Assembly (NCBI GenBank): GCA_022822905.1
Contig: JAJDYE010000007.1
Location: 62,001 to 126,000, forward strand
DNA length: 64,000 nt
Origin: Acidimicrobiia bacterium
GTDB lineage: Bacteria > Actinomycetota > Acidimicrobiia > Acidimicrobiales > Bin134
Reading direction: 5' to 3'
Below, one piece after another: positions 52,999 to 62,493 of this stretch. Position 1 is the first letter of the stretch; every line of letters starts with the position of its first letter. The position numbers were made by a program, and so were the translations under genes. A model generated the notes under the pieces. That model did not search any database, was not told the origin of the DNA, and was given only the letters and a program-made list of their open reading frames with translations.

Positions 52999-55726
52999 CG
53001 AACTGGCCGAGAATTTCTTTGACCGCCTCGCCGTAGGCGGTCAACTTGGCGGGGCCGATGCCGCTAATGGCCCGCAGTCCCGCATCGGTGGTGGGGCGAT
53101 GGGTGGCCAGCTCGATGAGGGTGGCGTTGCTGAACACGACGTAGGCGGGCACGTTGTCGGCTCGGCTGCGCTCTAGCCGCCAGGCTTTCAGCGTCTCGAA
53201 CGCCGCCGCGCCCACCGGGTCGGCGGGAGGCTGGGCCTTGGGGCGCTTCGTCGGCTTGGCTGCGGTGATTGCCCTCGGCGATGAGGTCGTTGCCACCACC
53301 ACTGGCGGTGTCAGCAAACCGGAAGTGGTTGCGGGGTCGGGTTGGGGAGGAGGCCTATACCGGGAGGCCAGCTCGTGTTGGAAGTCGGTAGGCGGGTCAC
53401 CGCAGATGAGGGTGACCGATTCTGAGCATCGGGTGATGGCCACGTGGAACACCCGCCTTTCCTCTTCGAGGTCGCCGGCCAAGCGGTGGGGCATCAGCCC
53501 TTTCGACGCCTCGTAGACGATCACATGGGGCCATTCCCGACCCTTCACCCGGTGCACAGTGGCCAAGTGGACACCGCGTCCGCTGCCCTCCCCCTCGAAC
53601 CCGTCCGCGAGCCGGTTGAACAGCCATCTCCGGAAATCAGTGGGATCGGGATGCAGGTGGGCCACCGAGATGAGGGCCCGCAGATCGTCGCCATGAGCCG
53701 ACCGGTCGACGGAGCGGCGGGATGCGTCCAACCGGGTGTCCAGGCTTCCGCCGAGACCCATCTCGTCTCGCACCGTCTCCAACAGTGATCGGGTTGTCAC
53801 GACGCCATCGGCCTTCTTGAACTTTGACCGCAGCATCTCGACGTCGTCGGCGAATTCGCCCACCTTCTTGGACGACCGCTCGTCTTTGATGCGGCCGGCC
53901 AGGGCCTTGATCTGCGAGGTGCTCTGCTGCTCGGCGATCCACTCGATGACTCGGGGGGAGATGCCCCGGGGCGGACGGCGGGCTGCGTCCGAAAGCGCCC
54001 GGGCCGGCAGGTCGCGCTCGGGGGCGGTGGCGATGTCGAGCCAGGCCAGGGCGGCGGCCACCCCGGTGCGCTCCAAGAACAGGCGGCCCACCGGCTGATT
54101 GGACGGCACCCCCATGTCGCCCAGAACGACCTGGAGCACCAGCAGAGTGCTGTTCACCCTGGTCAACACGGCCACATCCTGGGGCTTAGCACCGCCATCG
54201 AGGAGCGACTCGATCGTCCGACGCAGCACCGGCGCTCCGTCGTCCGCCTTCTCGACGGTGATGGCCGAACCGGAGTCGCCTTCGTCTTGTCGATCCTCGC
54301 TCGGCGCCGCAGTGATCTGCTTGTCGATGCGGCGGCGGTTGTGGGACAGGAGGTTCGAGGCCGCGTCAACCACCTCGGGAGGGCAGCGGTAGTTGACGTG
54401 CAGCTCGTGGCGCTCGGCACCGGGGAAATGCTTGTGGTAGTCGATGAGCCACTCCGGGGAGGCACCGGAGTAGCCGTAGATGGTCTGGTCGTCGTCGCCC
54501 ACGCCGAATACATCGGCCCTCGGCCCGGCCAGCAGCCGCACCAACAGGAGGTGCGCGGGGGTGAGGTCTTGGAATTCGTCCACCAGCAGAATGCCGCAGG
54601 CGCGCCGGGCCGCGGCCCGGGCGGCGGGGTCGCTCAGCAAGATGTCGATAGCCCGCATGATCTGCTGGTCGAAGTCCACCAGGCCCTCCGCGTCGAGCAG
54701 GCTCACATAGTGGGGGGCGGTTTCGGAGAAGTCGGGAACATCGGGATGGAAATCGCGCTCCACCTCGGCGGGATCGCGCAAACCCAGGCGGGACGCGCCC
54801 AGCGCCTCAATCCAGGGGGCGAGCTGATCGGTCATAGCCCTTCGTTTGCGGGGCACCATCTCGCCGAGCAGATCCCGCACTTGCCTCTCGTCCACCACCT
54901 CCACCCGACCGTGGTCTCGGGGTCGGGCAAACGGCCCGGTGCCGTTGCAGATGGCCAGCGCCAGGCTGTTCAGCGTTCGCACCTCCAAGCCCGGTAGATC
55001 GGAGGTGCGCTCCTGCATCTCGGCCCGGGCCCGCACGTTGAACGCCACCAAGCAGACGGCTCTTGGGTCTACCCCGAGGTCGCGCACCAAGTACCGGGCT
55101 CGCTCGGTGAGCACCCGGGTCTTGCCCGACCCGGCTGGCGCCACAATGTTGGCCGCTCCTCCCAGGTGGCCGACCGCGGCACGCTGGTCGTCGGCAAGAT
55201 CGGCCCGGGGTACGGCCGGGCTGAGCGCTTTCAGGCTGCCCACTGCCAGATTCACCGCAGAGACCAACCCGGCACCAAGCTCCTCGCCAGCAAACACGTC
55301 GAACGGCCCCCCATCGCACCACACCGGCCCGGCATCGGTCACCACGTCTCCCGGCTCTCCTGCCCCCGCCGGACGGGCTCCCAACGACAGCGCTCGCTCT
55401 TGCGGCTCAAACCGGGGCCGTTCGGGGTCGCGCCAATCCACCGCATTGGCCGTTAGCAGATGGTGGAGCACTTCAGAAGGCATGGTCAGACCTGGCTTGA
55501 GCTCCCACCACGGGGCGTGCATCACCGGCTCGGGGGGAGGCAGCTCGCCGTCCAGTTCGACCACCAGCGCAGTGCGCTCCACCCAGGCCCGCCTCAGCTC
55601 CCGGCCCACCTCGGGGTCGAATGCGCCAGTTCGCACGGTGAGCCGCTGACAGCCTTCCCACGCTTCCGGCGTCGGCTGCCCCACGCGGACTAGGGCGCTT
55701 CGGCCCAGGCAGGAAGGCCCCCTCAC
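52988..55726 (-). CDS. UvrD/PcrA-like ATP-dependent helicase with long N-terminal extension and HRDC end
   Basis: A 912-aa superfamily 1 helicase. An N-terminal extension of about 180 residues is not recognised. Then Walker A APAGSGKTRV, Walker B LVDEFQDLTP, VGDDDQTIYGYSGA, the RecB-like HVNYRCPP and AIT RC motifs follow, and an HRDC domain ends the protein (ELATHRPTTDAGLRAISGIGPAK). It should unwind DNA in repair. Start GTG 55726 overlaps the acetyltransferase stop (GTGA), so translation is coupled to the toxin-antitoxin pair upstream. Confidence 0.9.
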   Translation of the reverse strand: MRGPSCLGRSALVRVGQPTPEAWEGCQRLTVRTGAFDPEVGRELRRAWVERTALVVELDGELPPPEPVMHAPWWELKPGLTMPSEVLHHLLTANAVDWRDPERPRFEPQERALSLGARPAGAGEPGDVVTDAGPVWCDGGPFDVFAGEELGAGLVSAVNLAVGSLKALSPAVPRADLADDQRAAVGHLGGAANIVAPAGSGKTRVLTERARYLVRDLGVDPRAVCLVAFNVRARAEMQERTSDLPGLEVRTLNSLALAICNGTGPFARPRDHGRVEVVDERQVRDLLGEMVPRKRRAMTDQLAPWIEALGASRLGLRDPAEVERDFHPDVPDFSETAPHYVSLLDAEGLVDFDQQIMRAIDILLSDPAARAAARRACGILLVDEFQDLTPAHLLLVRLLAGPRADVFGVGDDDQTIYGYSGASPEWLIDYHKHFPGAERHELHVNYRCPPEVVDAASNLLSHNRRRIDKQITAAPSEDRQDEGDSGSAITVEKADDGAPVLRRTIESLLDGGAKPQDVAVLTRVNSTLLVLQVVLGDMGVPSNQPVGRLFLERTGVAAALAWLDIATAPERDLPARALSDAARRPPRGISPRVIEWIAEQQSTSQIKALAGRIKDERSSKKVGEFADDVEMLRSKFKKADGVVTTRSLLETVRDEMGLGGSLDTRLDASRRSVDRSAHGDDLRALISVAHLHPDPTDFRRWLFNRLADGFEGEGSGRGVHLATVHRVKGREWPHVIVYEASKGLMPHRLAGDLEEERRVFHVAITRCSESVTLICGDPPTDFQHELASRYRPPPQPDPATTSGLLTPPVVVATTSSPRAITAAKPTKRPKAQPPADPVGAAAFETLKAWRLERSRADNVPAYVVFSNATLIELATHRPTTDAGLRAISGIGPAKLTAYGEAVKEILGQFATP

Positions 55727-56253
55727 AGAAACTCCGCCAGGGTCTTGCGAATTGACTTCATGGGCAAGATGAGGTGCAGGTCGTCGGTGGGCGAAGATTC
55801 AAACTCTGGGATCAGGTGACGGTAGAAGTCCCGAGCTTCCGGGCTCTCAGAATGGACCAGCAAGCCTCGGCACCCGATTTCGTCTCCCAATGCCACGGTG
55901 CGGGCCAGCACGTCTTGGAGCAAACCGGCACCGACACCCCGTCCCTCGTGGCTGGTGCTGACCCCGAGACGGGCCAACAACGCAACCGGTTGCGGGTAGC
56001 GACCTGCACCCTTTCGCAATCGAGCAGGCGCATCCTCGATGTTTATCTGGGCCATGCACCAGCCGTAATACGCGACCACCTCAGCCTGTCCCGGCTGGGT
56101 GACCACGAGCACTTTGGCTGTGCCAACCGACATGGACTGTCGGGCATGGCGGCGCAGCCATTCGGTTTGCTCGCTCGAGCGGCACTCAAAGCTCTCGATC
56201 TGGTGCTCAGCTTTGAGCGGTGTCGGCGGGAGATACTGCGGGCTATTCGGCAA
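55723..56253 (-). CDS. GNAT acetyltransferase, probable TacT-like toxin
   Basis: A 176-aa GNAT protein. Its acetyl-CoA site is ARLGVSTSHEGRGVGAGLL (V-x-x-x-x-GxGxG pattern), with SPEARDFYRHLIPEF and the family's tail. TacT-like toxins acetylate the amino acid of charged tRNA; the residues of the catalytic Tyr region are compatible (RDFY). An RHH antitoxin overlaps its start by 11 nt, which is the standard order for the system. Confidence 0.82.
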   Translation of the reverse strand: MPNSPQYLPPTPLKAEHQIESFECRSSEQTEWLRRHARQSMSVGTAKVLVVTQPGQAEVVAYYGWCMAQINIEDAPARLRKGAGRYPQPVALLARLGVSTSHEGRGVGAGLLQDVLARTVALGDEIGCRGLLVHSESPEARDFYRHLIPEFESSPTDDLHLILPMKSIRKTLAEFL

Positions 56254-56536
56254 CGAAAGGCGACGGACGGGCCATCAGCGCTCGGAGGCCGGGAAGGTCT
56301 CGAGCAGGACGGCTGTTGATCTCTTCCCACTCCTCCGCTGCTTCTTCACTGAGTGTGAATTCGTTGCGGTCGGCCAGTACCCGGCGTGCGGCAACCGTCA
56401 AGTGGGTCACGACAAACTCGGTCAGCTGCGTCCCGTTCACCCTTACTGCATGATCAATCAGGGCGCGATCAGCGGGCGTCATGCGAACCTCAATTCTCTC
56501 ACTGCGCCGAGGACGCACTTCTGTTGCCACTGTCAC
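56243..56536 (-). CDS. DUF1778/RHH antitoxin (TacA-like)
   Basis: A 97-aa protein. The N-terminal ribbon-helix-helix region reads RSERIEVRMTPADRALIDHAV and TQLTEFVVTHLTVAARRVL; the C-terminal half (SEEAAEEWEEINSRPARDLPGL) should wrap the GNAT toxin. It is the DUF1778 family partner of GNAT toxins. It lies 3' of a direct-repeat operator candidate. Confidence 0.87.
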   Translation of the reverse strand: MTVATEVRPRRSERIEVRMTPADRALIDHAVRVNGTQLTEFVVTHLTVAARRVLADRNEFTLSEEAAEEWEEINSRPARDLPGLRALMARPSPFVAE

Positions 56537-56558
56537 CTCCCTAGCACCGAATCAAAAC

Positions 56559-56576
56559 TGTACGGTAAATGTACGG
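56559..56576 (-). promoter_or_regulatory. Direct-repeat operator candidate before the toxin-antitoxin pair
   Basis: On the minus strand CCGTACA occurs twice, separated by 4 nt (CCGTACATTTACCGTACA), 23 nt upstream of the antitoxin start and within the AT-rich promoter. RHH antitoxins usually bind such closely spaced repeats to repress their own operon. Binding is inferred. Confidence 0.55.
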
Positions 56577-56586
56577 CACAAGTGGG

Positions 56587-56627
56587 GAGAAATCAACGGT
56601 CAATGTCCCGTCGACGGGTGGTTTCTC
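56587..56627 (-). terminator. Stem-loop candidate after the amidohydrolase stop
   Basis: GAGAAA (56587-56592) pairs with TTTCTC (56622-56627), and the inner CCCGTCGACGGG (56607-56618) is a perfect palindrome. It covers the end of the amidohydrolase gene. No long T-run follows, so a factor-independent terminator is only possible. Confidence 0.3.
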
Positions 56628-58323
56628 AGCGGCGGATGAGAGAACCGGGACGGTTGCCGGTGGGCTGACCGTTGCGGAAGGTGACTTGGCCGGCGCAGAC
56701 GGTGGCGTCGTAGCCGTCGGCTGATTGCAGCAGGCGACGGGCGCCGGTGGGCAGATCGCCCACCACTTCGGGCAGATGCAGGCGCATGGCGTCGAGGTCG
56801 ATCACGTTGAGGTCGGCCCGCTTGCCCTTGGCCAGCACCCCTCTGTCGTCGAAGCCGTACAGCTCGGCCGGCTCGGCGGTGAGCATCCTCACCGCCTCGG
56901 CGATGGAGAGCTTCGGCCCTCGCTGCCGGTCGCGCACCCAGTGCTGGAGCATGTAGGTGGGCAGGCTGGCGTCGGAGATCACGCTGCAATGGGCCCCGCC
57001 GTCGGCCAAACCGACCACGGTCATGGGGTGCACCATCATCTCCCGCAGGTCTTCCAGATTGCCGTGGCGGTAGCCGGTGAAGAACACCTGGAGCATCCCC
57101 CGCTCGCACATCAGGTCGTAGACCAGCCCGAACACATCGGCGCTGGTACTCTCGGCCATGGCGGCCACCGACTCCGCCGGGTCGGGCTCGAACACCGGCC
57201 CGCCGTCGAACGGGAATGTGGCGTGCAGGGAGTGGCGCAGGATGCCCATGGCCGGATCGCCCGGGATGTCCTCGGCCAAGATGGCGTCACGCACTTCGGG
57301 GCGGCGAAGCTCGACGAGCCGCTCCTCTAGCGGCAGCCGGTCGAGCGGTTGATAGGCAGACCGCTTGGCGAACGGGTTGAACTGGTCCCAGCCGGCCAGC
57401 AGCCCGCCGGGGCGGCCTTGCACCTGGGGCACCAGCTTGGCCCCTTCGGCGTTGGCCCGCTCCACGATGTCCATCTGCTCGCGCCATTGGCCGGGATTGA
57501 CGTGGACTTGGACCATGGTGAAGGTGATGGCTCGACCAGTCTCCAGGCTGAGGCGCCGGTAGAGTTCCACCTCGCGGATGGGAGCGTCGGGATCCTCGCC
57601 CATCGAGCCAGCCGGCACCACCTCCACCAGCGACTGGCCGTCGAGCGCGCCCATGATGGCGGCCAGCTCCTCATGATCGGCGAAGGTTCCCGGCACCGGC
57701 ACCCCCGAAAGCGAGGTGTGCATGGGCAGCCGGTTGGTGGAGAACGCCACCGCGCCGGCCTGCGTCCCCTCGCCCACGATGCGGGCCATCTCGGCCAGCT
57801 CCGCGGATGTGGCCGACTCGGTGGTGGCCCCCCGCTCGCCCATCACATAGGCCCGCACCGCCCCGTGGGGCACCTGGGCGGCCACGTCGATGGTGCGGCC
57901 CAGCCGCTCGAGCTCGTCGAGATACTCGGGGAAGGTCTCCCACCGCCAGGTGATCCCCTCATGGAGAGCTGCGCCGGGGATGTCCTCCACTCCCTCCATC
58001 AGCTCGATCAGCCAGTCGTGGCGGGTGGGGTCGGCGGGGGCGAACCCCACCCCGCAGTTGCCCATCACCACCGTGGTCACCCCGTGCCAAGCCGAGGGGG
58101 CCATGATCGGATCCCAGGTGGCCTGCCCGTCGTAGTGGGTGTGGACGTCCACAAACCCGGGGGTCACATAGCAGCCCTCGGCATCGATCACCTCAGCGGC
58201 CTCGGCGTCGATTCGGCTCTCGACGGCGGCCACCCGCCCATCCGACACAGCCACATCGGCCACAGCCGACGCGGCCCCCGTCCCATCGACAACTGTGCCC
58301 CCGCGAATCAACAGATCAAGCAT
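56626..58323 (-). CDS. N-acyl-D-amino acid deacylase-type amidohydrolase
   Basis: A 565-aa amidohydrolase. The metal-site motif [15 protein letters not shown] is at residues about 58-73, [10 protein letters not shown] follows, and [21 protein letters not shown] near the C-terminal half supplies further ligands. Members include D-aminoacylase and D-glutamate deacylase. Substrate unknown. Start ATG 58323 ([14 protein letters not shown]) is typical of the family. Confidence 0.9.
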   Translation of the reverse strand: MLDLLIRGGTVVDGTGAASAVADVAVSDGRVAAVESRIDAEAAEVIDAEGCYVTPGFVDVHTHYDGQATWDPIMAPSAWHGVTTVVMGNCGVGFAPADPTRHDWLIELMEGVEDIPGAALHEGITWRWETFPEYLDELERLGRTIDVAAQVPHGAVRAYVMGERGATTESATSAELAEMARIVGEGTQAGAVAFSTNRLPMHTSLSGVPVPGTFADHEELAAIMGALDGQSLVEVVPAGSMGEDPDAPIREVELYRRLSLETGRAITFTMVQVHVNPGQWREQMDIVERANAEGAKLVPQVQGRPGGLLAGWDQFNPFAKRSAYQPLDRLPLEERLVELRRPEVRDAILAEDIPGDPAMGILRHSLHATFPFDGGPVFEPDPAESVAAMAESTSADVFGLVYDLMCERGMLQVFFTGYRHGNLEDLREMMVHPMTVVGLADGGAHCSVISDASLPTYMLQHWVRDRQRGPKLSIAEAVRMLTAEPAELYGFDDRGVLAKGKRADLNVIDLDAMRLHLPEVVGDLPTGARRLLQSADGYDATVCAGQVTFRNGQPTGNRPGSLIRR

Positions 58324-58335
58324 GGGGCCATTCTT

Positions 58336-58411
58336 CCAGGCCGCGATGACAACGACGACATGGCAGGGGGATTCAACCCAATAAATTGGCTGCCAGGCCG
58401 CGATGACAACG
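58336..58411. repeat. 19-nt direct repeat 57 nt apart
   Basis: CCAGGCCGCGATGACAACG occurs exactly at 58336-58354 and 58393-58411, between the amidohydrolase start and the NfuA-like stop. Possibly the trace of a small duplication; no function is evident. Confidence 0.6.
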
Positions 58412-58447
58412 TCTATGCCGCCAATGCGGCGATTGACGAAGGAGGGC

Positions 58448-59077
58448 TCAGGCCCGGGCGAAATAGGGGTTGTCGCCGGCTTCGTGATCGGTGGCGTCTA
58501 CCACTTCGGTGATCTCGGGGATGGCCTCGGTGATCATCACCGTGATCCCCTCTCGCAAGGTAGCGGCGCTCATGGCGCATCCCTGGCAGCCGCCGCCCAT
58601 GGTGATGTAGGCGGTGTGCCCCTCCACCCCGAGCAGGTTGGCGAACCCGCCGTGGGAGGCCAGCGAGGGATTGATGTGCTGGTCTAGCAGCTGCTGGAGC
58701 TGCTCGGGGATTGTGCCGGAGAGCTCCAGGTCGGCACCGGCCAACAGGTCGGGCTTGTTGGGATTGCGGATCACCAGCCCGCCCTGCATGGGATTGTTGG
58801 GCAGATCCAGGGTGGCGCCGGTCAGGTTCTCTACCGACTCCTCGGGAATCATCACGGTGAGTCCATCGGAGGTGATGTGGCGGTGGCCCTCGGTGCAGTC
58901 GGCCACCTCCTCGAACGCCAGGTCGTAGGTGTAGTCGGCGCCGCTGGTGCCGGTGATCTCGATGCGCAGGCCGAGGGCTTCGGGGTCGTCCTCGTTCGAC
59001 CGGATTTCGAGCACCTTCTCAATGGCTGCTTCGGTGACCTCGAACAGTTGGGCTTCCACAGTTTCGCTCACGGTCAC
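58448..59077 (-). CDS. NfuA-like Fe-S cluster carrier
   Basis: A 209-aa protein. The N-terminal half (about 10-100) is IscA/HesB-like (AAIEKVLEIRSNEDD, LRIEITG, TSDGLTVMIPEESVENLTGATLDL) and the C-terminal NifU domain has the cluster-binding CxxC in GGGCQGCAMSAATLREGI. It would hold and pass 4Fe-4S clusters to targets; the radical SAM and molybdenum enzymes in this window are the sort of client. Start GTG 59077, with GTG 59071 as an option. Confidence 0.88.
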   Translation of the reverse strand: MTVSETVEAQLFEVTEAAIEKVLEIRSNEDDPEALGLRIEITGTSGADYTYDLAFEEVADCTEGHRHITSDGLTVMIPEESVENLTGATLDLPNNPMQGGLVIRNPNKPDLLAGADLELSGTIPEQLQQLLDQHINPSLASHGGFANLLGVEGHTAYITMGGGCQGCAMSAATLREGITVMITEAIPEITEVVDATDHEAGDNPYFARA

Positions 59078-59136
59078 CAGCCTACCCGAGCCTCACCCCG
59101 CCCACCATGGCCTGAGCCGCTGAATCAAGCGAGAAA

Positions 59137-59955
59137 TCAGCCGCGGCGGATGCGACCCCGCAGCGACCGGAAGGCCAGTGATTGGGCCAGAATCCCCACC
59201 ACGCCAATAGCCAGCAGGGCTCTCCCCAGCGCCCAGCCGTCCCAGCCGGAGAACAGCGAGCGCATGCCCTCCAGGGCGTAGGTCATGGGGTTGAACCAGG
59301 TGATGGCGGCCAGCCAGTCGGTCATCACCTCCCGGCTCACCCAGGCGGTGGTCAAGAACATGAAGGGGAAGAACAGCAGGAAGCTGGAGTTGACCGCGGC
59401 GGGATTCCCGGTGCGCAGCGCTATGGCATAGGGGAATCCGGTGAAAGCCAGCCCCCACAGCGCCCCGAACAGCACGAACACCAGCAGACCCACCACTCCG
59501 GTGGCGCCGAAGCTCACCCCGATGGCGAAGCCCAGCGCGATCACCGGTATGGCCATGACCACGAACAGCGTGAAGTCGGCCACCATGAGCCCCAATAGCA
59601 GGGCGTAGCGATTCACCGGGGTCATCAGGAGGCGGTCGAAGTAGCCCTCGGAGATGTCGATCACCAGCGAGTTGGCCCGGGACATGCCGGTGACCGCGGT
59701 CATGATGGCCACCGGCAGCTGGAAGGCCTTGTAGTCGATATCGGAGACCACGTCGCCGGCCAGGTTCTGGATGGCCCCGATGGTCACCACCAGGAAGAAC
59801 AGGGGGATCAACATGGCGGGGATGATCGCCTCCAAATCTCGGGGCAGCAGCCGCAAGGCCCGGCTGGCCACCGAGGCCATGTCGCCGAGGAACCCCGAAG
59901 GTCGGGCTCGGATGACCTCGCCACCGGCCGGCCTGAAGAGGACTGTCTCGCTCAT
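59137..59955 (-). CDS. ABC-2-type exporter permease
   Basis: A 272-aa permease with six hydrophobic segments. MTAVTGMSRANSLVIDISEGYFDRLLMTPVNRY is the ABC-2 conserved cytoplasmic stretch, and TWFNPMTYALEGMRSLF a further family mark. It overlaps the ATPase stop by 4 nt and works with it to export a hydrophobic compound or lipid. Confidence 0.9.
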   Translation of the reverse strand: MSETVLFRPAGGEVIRARPSGFLGDMASVASRALRLLPRDLEAIIPAMLIPLFFLVVTIGAIQNLAGDVVSDIDYKAFQLPVAIMTAVTGMSRANSLVIDISEGYFDRLLMTPVNRYALLLGLMVADFTLFVVMAIPVIALGFAIGVSFGATGVVGLLVFVLFGALWGLAFTGFPYAIALRTGNPAAVNSSFLLFFPFMFLTTAWVSREVMTDWLAAITWFNPMTYALEGMRSLFSGWDGWALGRALLAIGVVGILAQSLAFRSLRGRIRRG

Positions 59956-60893
59956 TCCTCGACCTCGATCCGGGCGCCGGTGAGCTCCAAGAACACGTCG
60001 TCGAGCGTGGTGGGATGGATCGACAGATCAGTCACCTCCACCCCGGCGGCCGACAAGGCCACCGCCACCGGGCTGATCACCGAGGCGCCGTCGCCGGTGG
60101 CCGCACTCACCTCGTTGCCGTACACCTCGATATGGCTGATGCCCGGCACTTGGCCGATGGCCTGAGCGGCCAGGTCGGGATTGGCGGCCACCCGGGCCAC
60201 CACCACGTCGGAGCCCACCGTTCGCTTGAGCTCGTCGGGCGCGCCCTCCGCCACCAGCAGGCCATGGTTCAAAATGCCCACCCGGTGGGTGAGCGCGTCG
60301 GCCTCCTCCAGGTATTGAGTGGTGAGGAAGATGGTCATGCCCAGGTCTCGGTTCAAACTCCGGACCTGCTCCCACACCACTGCCCGGCTGATGGGGTCGA
60401 GGCCGGTGGTGGGCTCGTCGAGAAACAGCACTTCGGGGTTGTGCATCAGCGCTGCGGCCAAATCCAAACGGCGCTTCATTCCCCCCGAGTAGGTGGACAC
60501 CCGCCGGTCGATGGCATCCATCTCCAGCAGGGGGGCCAGCTCCTCGATGCGGGTGACGACGGCATCCCGGTCCAGGCCGTAGTAGCGGCCTTGCAGCGTA
60601 AGCGTCTCCCGGCCGGTGAGCTTGCCGTCGAGAGCGGCGTCTTGGAGGGCAACCCCGATGCTCAGGCGAACCAGATCACCCTGTTTGGCCACGTCGTAGC
60701 CGGCCACGGATGCCGACCCGGCGGTCATCGACGCCAGGGTACACAGCATCCTCACCACCGTGGACTTGCCCGCGCCGTTGGGCCCCAAGAACCCGTACAC
60801 CTCTCCCTCGGCGACATCCAGGTCTAGGGAGTCCACCGCCACAACGTCGCCGTAGGTTCGGCGCAGCCCCTGGGCGGAAATGGCTGCTGACAC
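59952..60893 (-). CDS. ABC exporter ATPase (DrrA-like)
   Basis: A 313-aa ATPase if GTG 60893 is the start; ATG 60932 in the same frame would reach to within 6 nt of the divergent crotonase gene. Walker A GPNGAGKST, signature YSGGMKRRLDLAAAL and Walker B VLFLDEPTTGLDP are followed by a C-terminal domain of DrrA type (to DVFLELTGARIEVEE). It drives the adjacent ABC-2 permease. Confidence 0.9.
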   Translation of the reverse strand: MSAAISAQGLRRTYGDVVAVDSLDLDVAEGEVYGFLGPNGAGKSTVVRMLCTLASMTAGSASVAGYDVAKQGDLVRLSIGVALQDAALDGKLTGRETLTLQGRYYGLDRDAVVTRIEELAPLLEMDAIDRRVSTYSGGMKRRLDLAAALMHNPEVLFLDEPTTGLDPISRAVVWEQVRSLNRDLGMTIFLTTQYLEEADALTHRVGILNHGLLVAEGAPDELKRTVGSDVVVARVAANPDLAAQAIGQVPGISHIEVYGNEVSAATGDGASVISPVAVALSAAGVEVTDLSIHPTTLDDVFLELTGARIEVEE

Positions 60894-60937
60894 AACCGAT
60901 GATGCTAACGAGCACTGTCGCGATATTCTCATCGCCC

Positions 60938-61654
60938 ATGCCCGAGACATCCAGCCCCTTCGTCAGCTACGAGTCGGCCGGAGATGTCGCCGTGATCCGG
61001 TTGGATGATGGCAAAGTGAATGTGCTGTCCCACGATGTCATCGCTGCCCTTCAGGAGTCGTTGGACCGGGCTGAGAGCGAGGCCAAAGCCGTCGTCATGA
61101 TCGGCCGTCCCGGCAAGTTCTCCGCGGGGTTCGACTTGAAGGTGATGCAGTCGAGCCCAGAGGCGGCCAGCAACCTGTTCCGGGCGGGGATGGACCTGTT
61201 CGTACGGCTGTACGAGTTCCCCATCCCAGTGGTAACCGGCTGCACCGGTCACGCATTGGCCGCCGGGGCCATCTGGCTGATGTGCTGCGATGTGCGCATC
61301 GGCGCCGACACGCCCACCAAGGTCGGGCTCAACGAGACCGCCATCGGGATGGTGCTGCCCTCGTCGGTGATCACGCTGGCCCGCGACCGGCTGTCGCCTC
61401 GCCATGTCCACTCGTCGACATTGCTGGCCCGGCTCTACTCCCCAGCCGAAGCCGTCGACGTCGGTTACTTGGACTGGGTGGTGCCCGAAGACGAACTGGA
61501 GGGGGCGGCAGTGTCTGAAGCCGCTGGACTGGCTGAGGGCCTTGCGCTGAAGGCCTTCGCCGGCACCCGGCGCTTGATCCGAGGACCGGTGGCCGAGTCG
61601 GTGCGGGAAATTCTCGACCAAGACACCCGCTCGTTCACCGTCGGGTTGACGTGA
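60938..61654 (+). CDS. Enoyl-CoA hydratase/isomerase family protein
   Basis: A 238-aa crotonase-fold protein. RPGKFSAGFDLKVMQ is the first oxyanion-hole region and GCTGHALAAGAIWLMCCDVRI the second. The usual acid Glu sits near VGLNETAIGMVLP. The fold also does isomerase and lyase chemistry, so the reaction is open. The ATG at 60938 has a weak ribosome site and the gene is divergent from the exporter ATPase. Confidence 0.9.
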   Translation: MPETSSPFVSYESAGDVAVIRLDDGKVNVLSHDVIAALQESLDRAESEAKAVVMIGRPGKFSAGFDLKVMQSSPEAASNLFRAGMDLFVRLYEFPIPVVTGCTGHALAAGAIWLMCCDVRIGADTPTKVGLNETAIGMVLPSSVITLARDRLSPRHVHSSTLLARLYSPAEAVDVGYLDWVVPEDELEGAAVSEAAGLAEGLALKAFAGTRRLIRGPVAESVREILDQDTRSFTVGLT

Positions 61655-61688
61655 TGGGCGACAGCCTCAATATAGAAGGACAGCAAGC

Positions 61689-62486
61689 ATGAGCGATCCA
61701 GTTGTCGAACTGCTCGAAGAGGTGTGGGATTCCATCGCCCAGCTCGGCACCGACTTGAGCGATGAGCAGTGGGACACGCCCACCGAGTGCCCCGGCTGGT
61801 CGGTGCGCGATCAGGTGAGCCACATAGTGGGCCTGGAGCTGATGCTGGCCGGCGAGAGCCCCGAGCCCCCCGCCACCGAGGGCGGACTAGAGGGCATCGC
61901 CGCCTTCAACGAGGGCCAGATTGCCCCCCGCCGGTCCCGGCCCGGCGCCGAGGTGCTGGCCGAGATGAGCGACATCTGCGCCCGCCGCCTGGAGATGCTG
62001 CGCACCATGCCCGCCGAGAAGTGGGACGAGGTGGGCTTCACCCCCATCGGCGATGCCCCGTACCGCACGTTCATGCACATCCGGGTGTTCGACTGCTGGG
62101 CCCACGAGCAGGACATGCGCCGGGCGCTGGGCATCCCCGGCCACCTGAGCGGCCCGGCGGTGCAGCACTGCCTCGACTGGCACGCCCGCAACATGGGCTA
62201 TGTGGTGGGCAAGAAGGCAGGCGCCCCCGAGGGCAGCACGGTGGTGCTCGCCATCGACGGCGACGCCGACGGCCCCCGGTGCGTGGCAGTGGCCGACGGC
62301 CGGGCCAAGCCGTCAGCAGTGCCCGACGACCCCACCGCTACAGTGCACACCGACGTGGACACCTACAACGCGCTGTGCTGCGGCCGAACCGACCCCGCCG
62401 GTGCGCTGGCCGACGGCCTGGTGACCGTCAGCGGCGACCGTGAGCTGGGCGAGCGGGTGGTGCTGGCCCTGGCCTACGTCTCTTAA
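61689..62486 (+). CDS. Maleylpyruvate isomerase-family protein (mycothiol-dependent type)
   Basis: A 265-aa protein with the MDMPI N-terminal four-helix domain: DTPTECPGWSVRDQVSHIVGLE, later FDCWAHEQDMRRAL and a C-terminal alpha/beta domain (about 175-265). The His in VSHIVG and in CWAHEQD are the expected metal ligands. The family uses mycothiol as cofactor or leaving group, which fits an actinobacterial host. Substrate unknown. Confidence 0.87.
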   Translation: MSDPVVELLEEVWDSIAQLGTDLSDEQWDTPTECPGWSVRDQVSHIVGLELMLAGESPEPPATEGGLEGIAAFNEGQIAPRRSRPGAEVLAEMSDICARRLEMLRTMPAEKWDEVGFTPIGDAPYRTFMHIRVFDCWAHEQDMRRALGIPGHLSGPAVQHCLDWHARNMGYVVGKKAGAPEGSTVVLAIDGDADGPRCVAVADGRAKPSAVPDDPTATVHTDVDTYNALCCGRTDPAGALADGLVTVSGDRELGERVVLALAYVS

Positions 62487-62493
62487 CCGCCTA

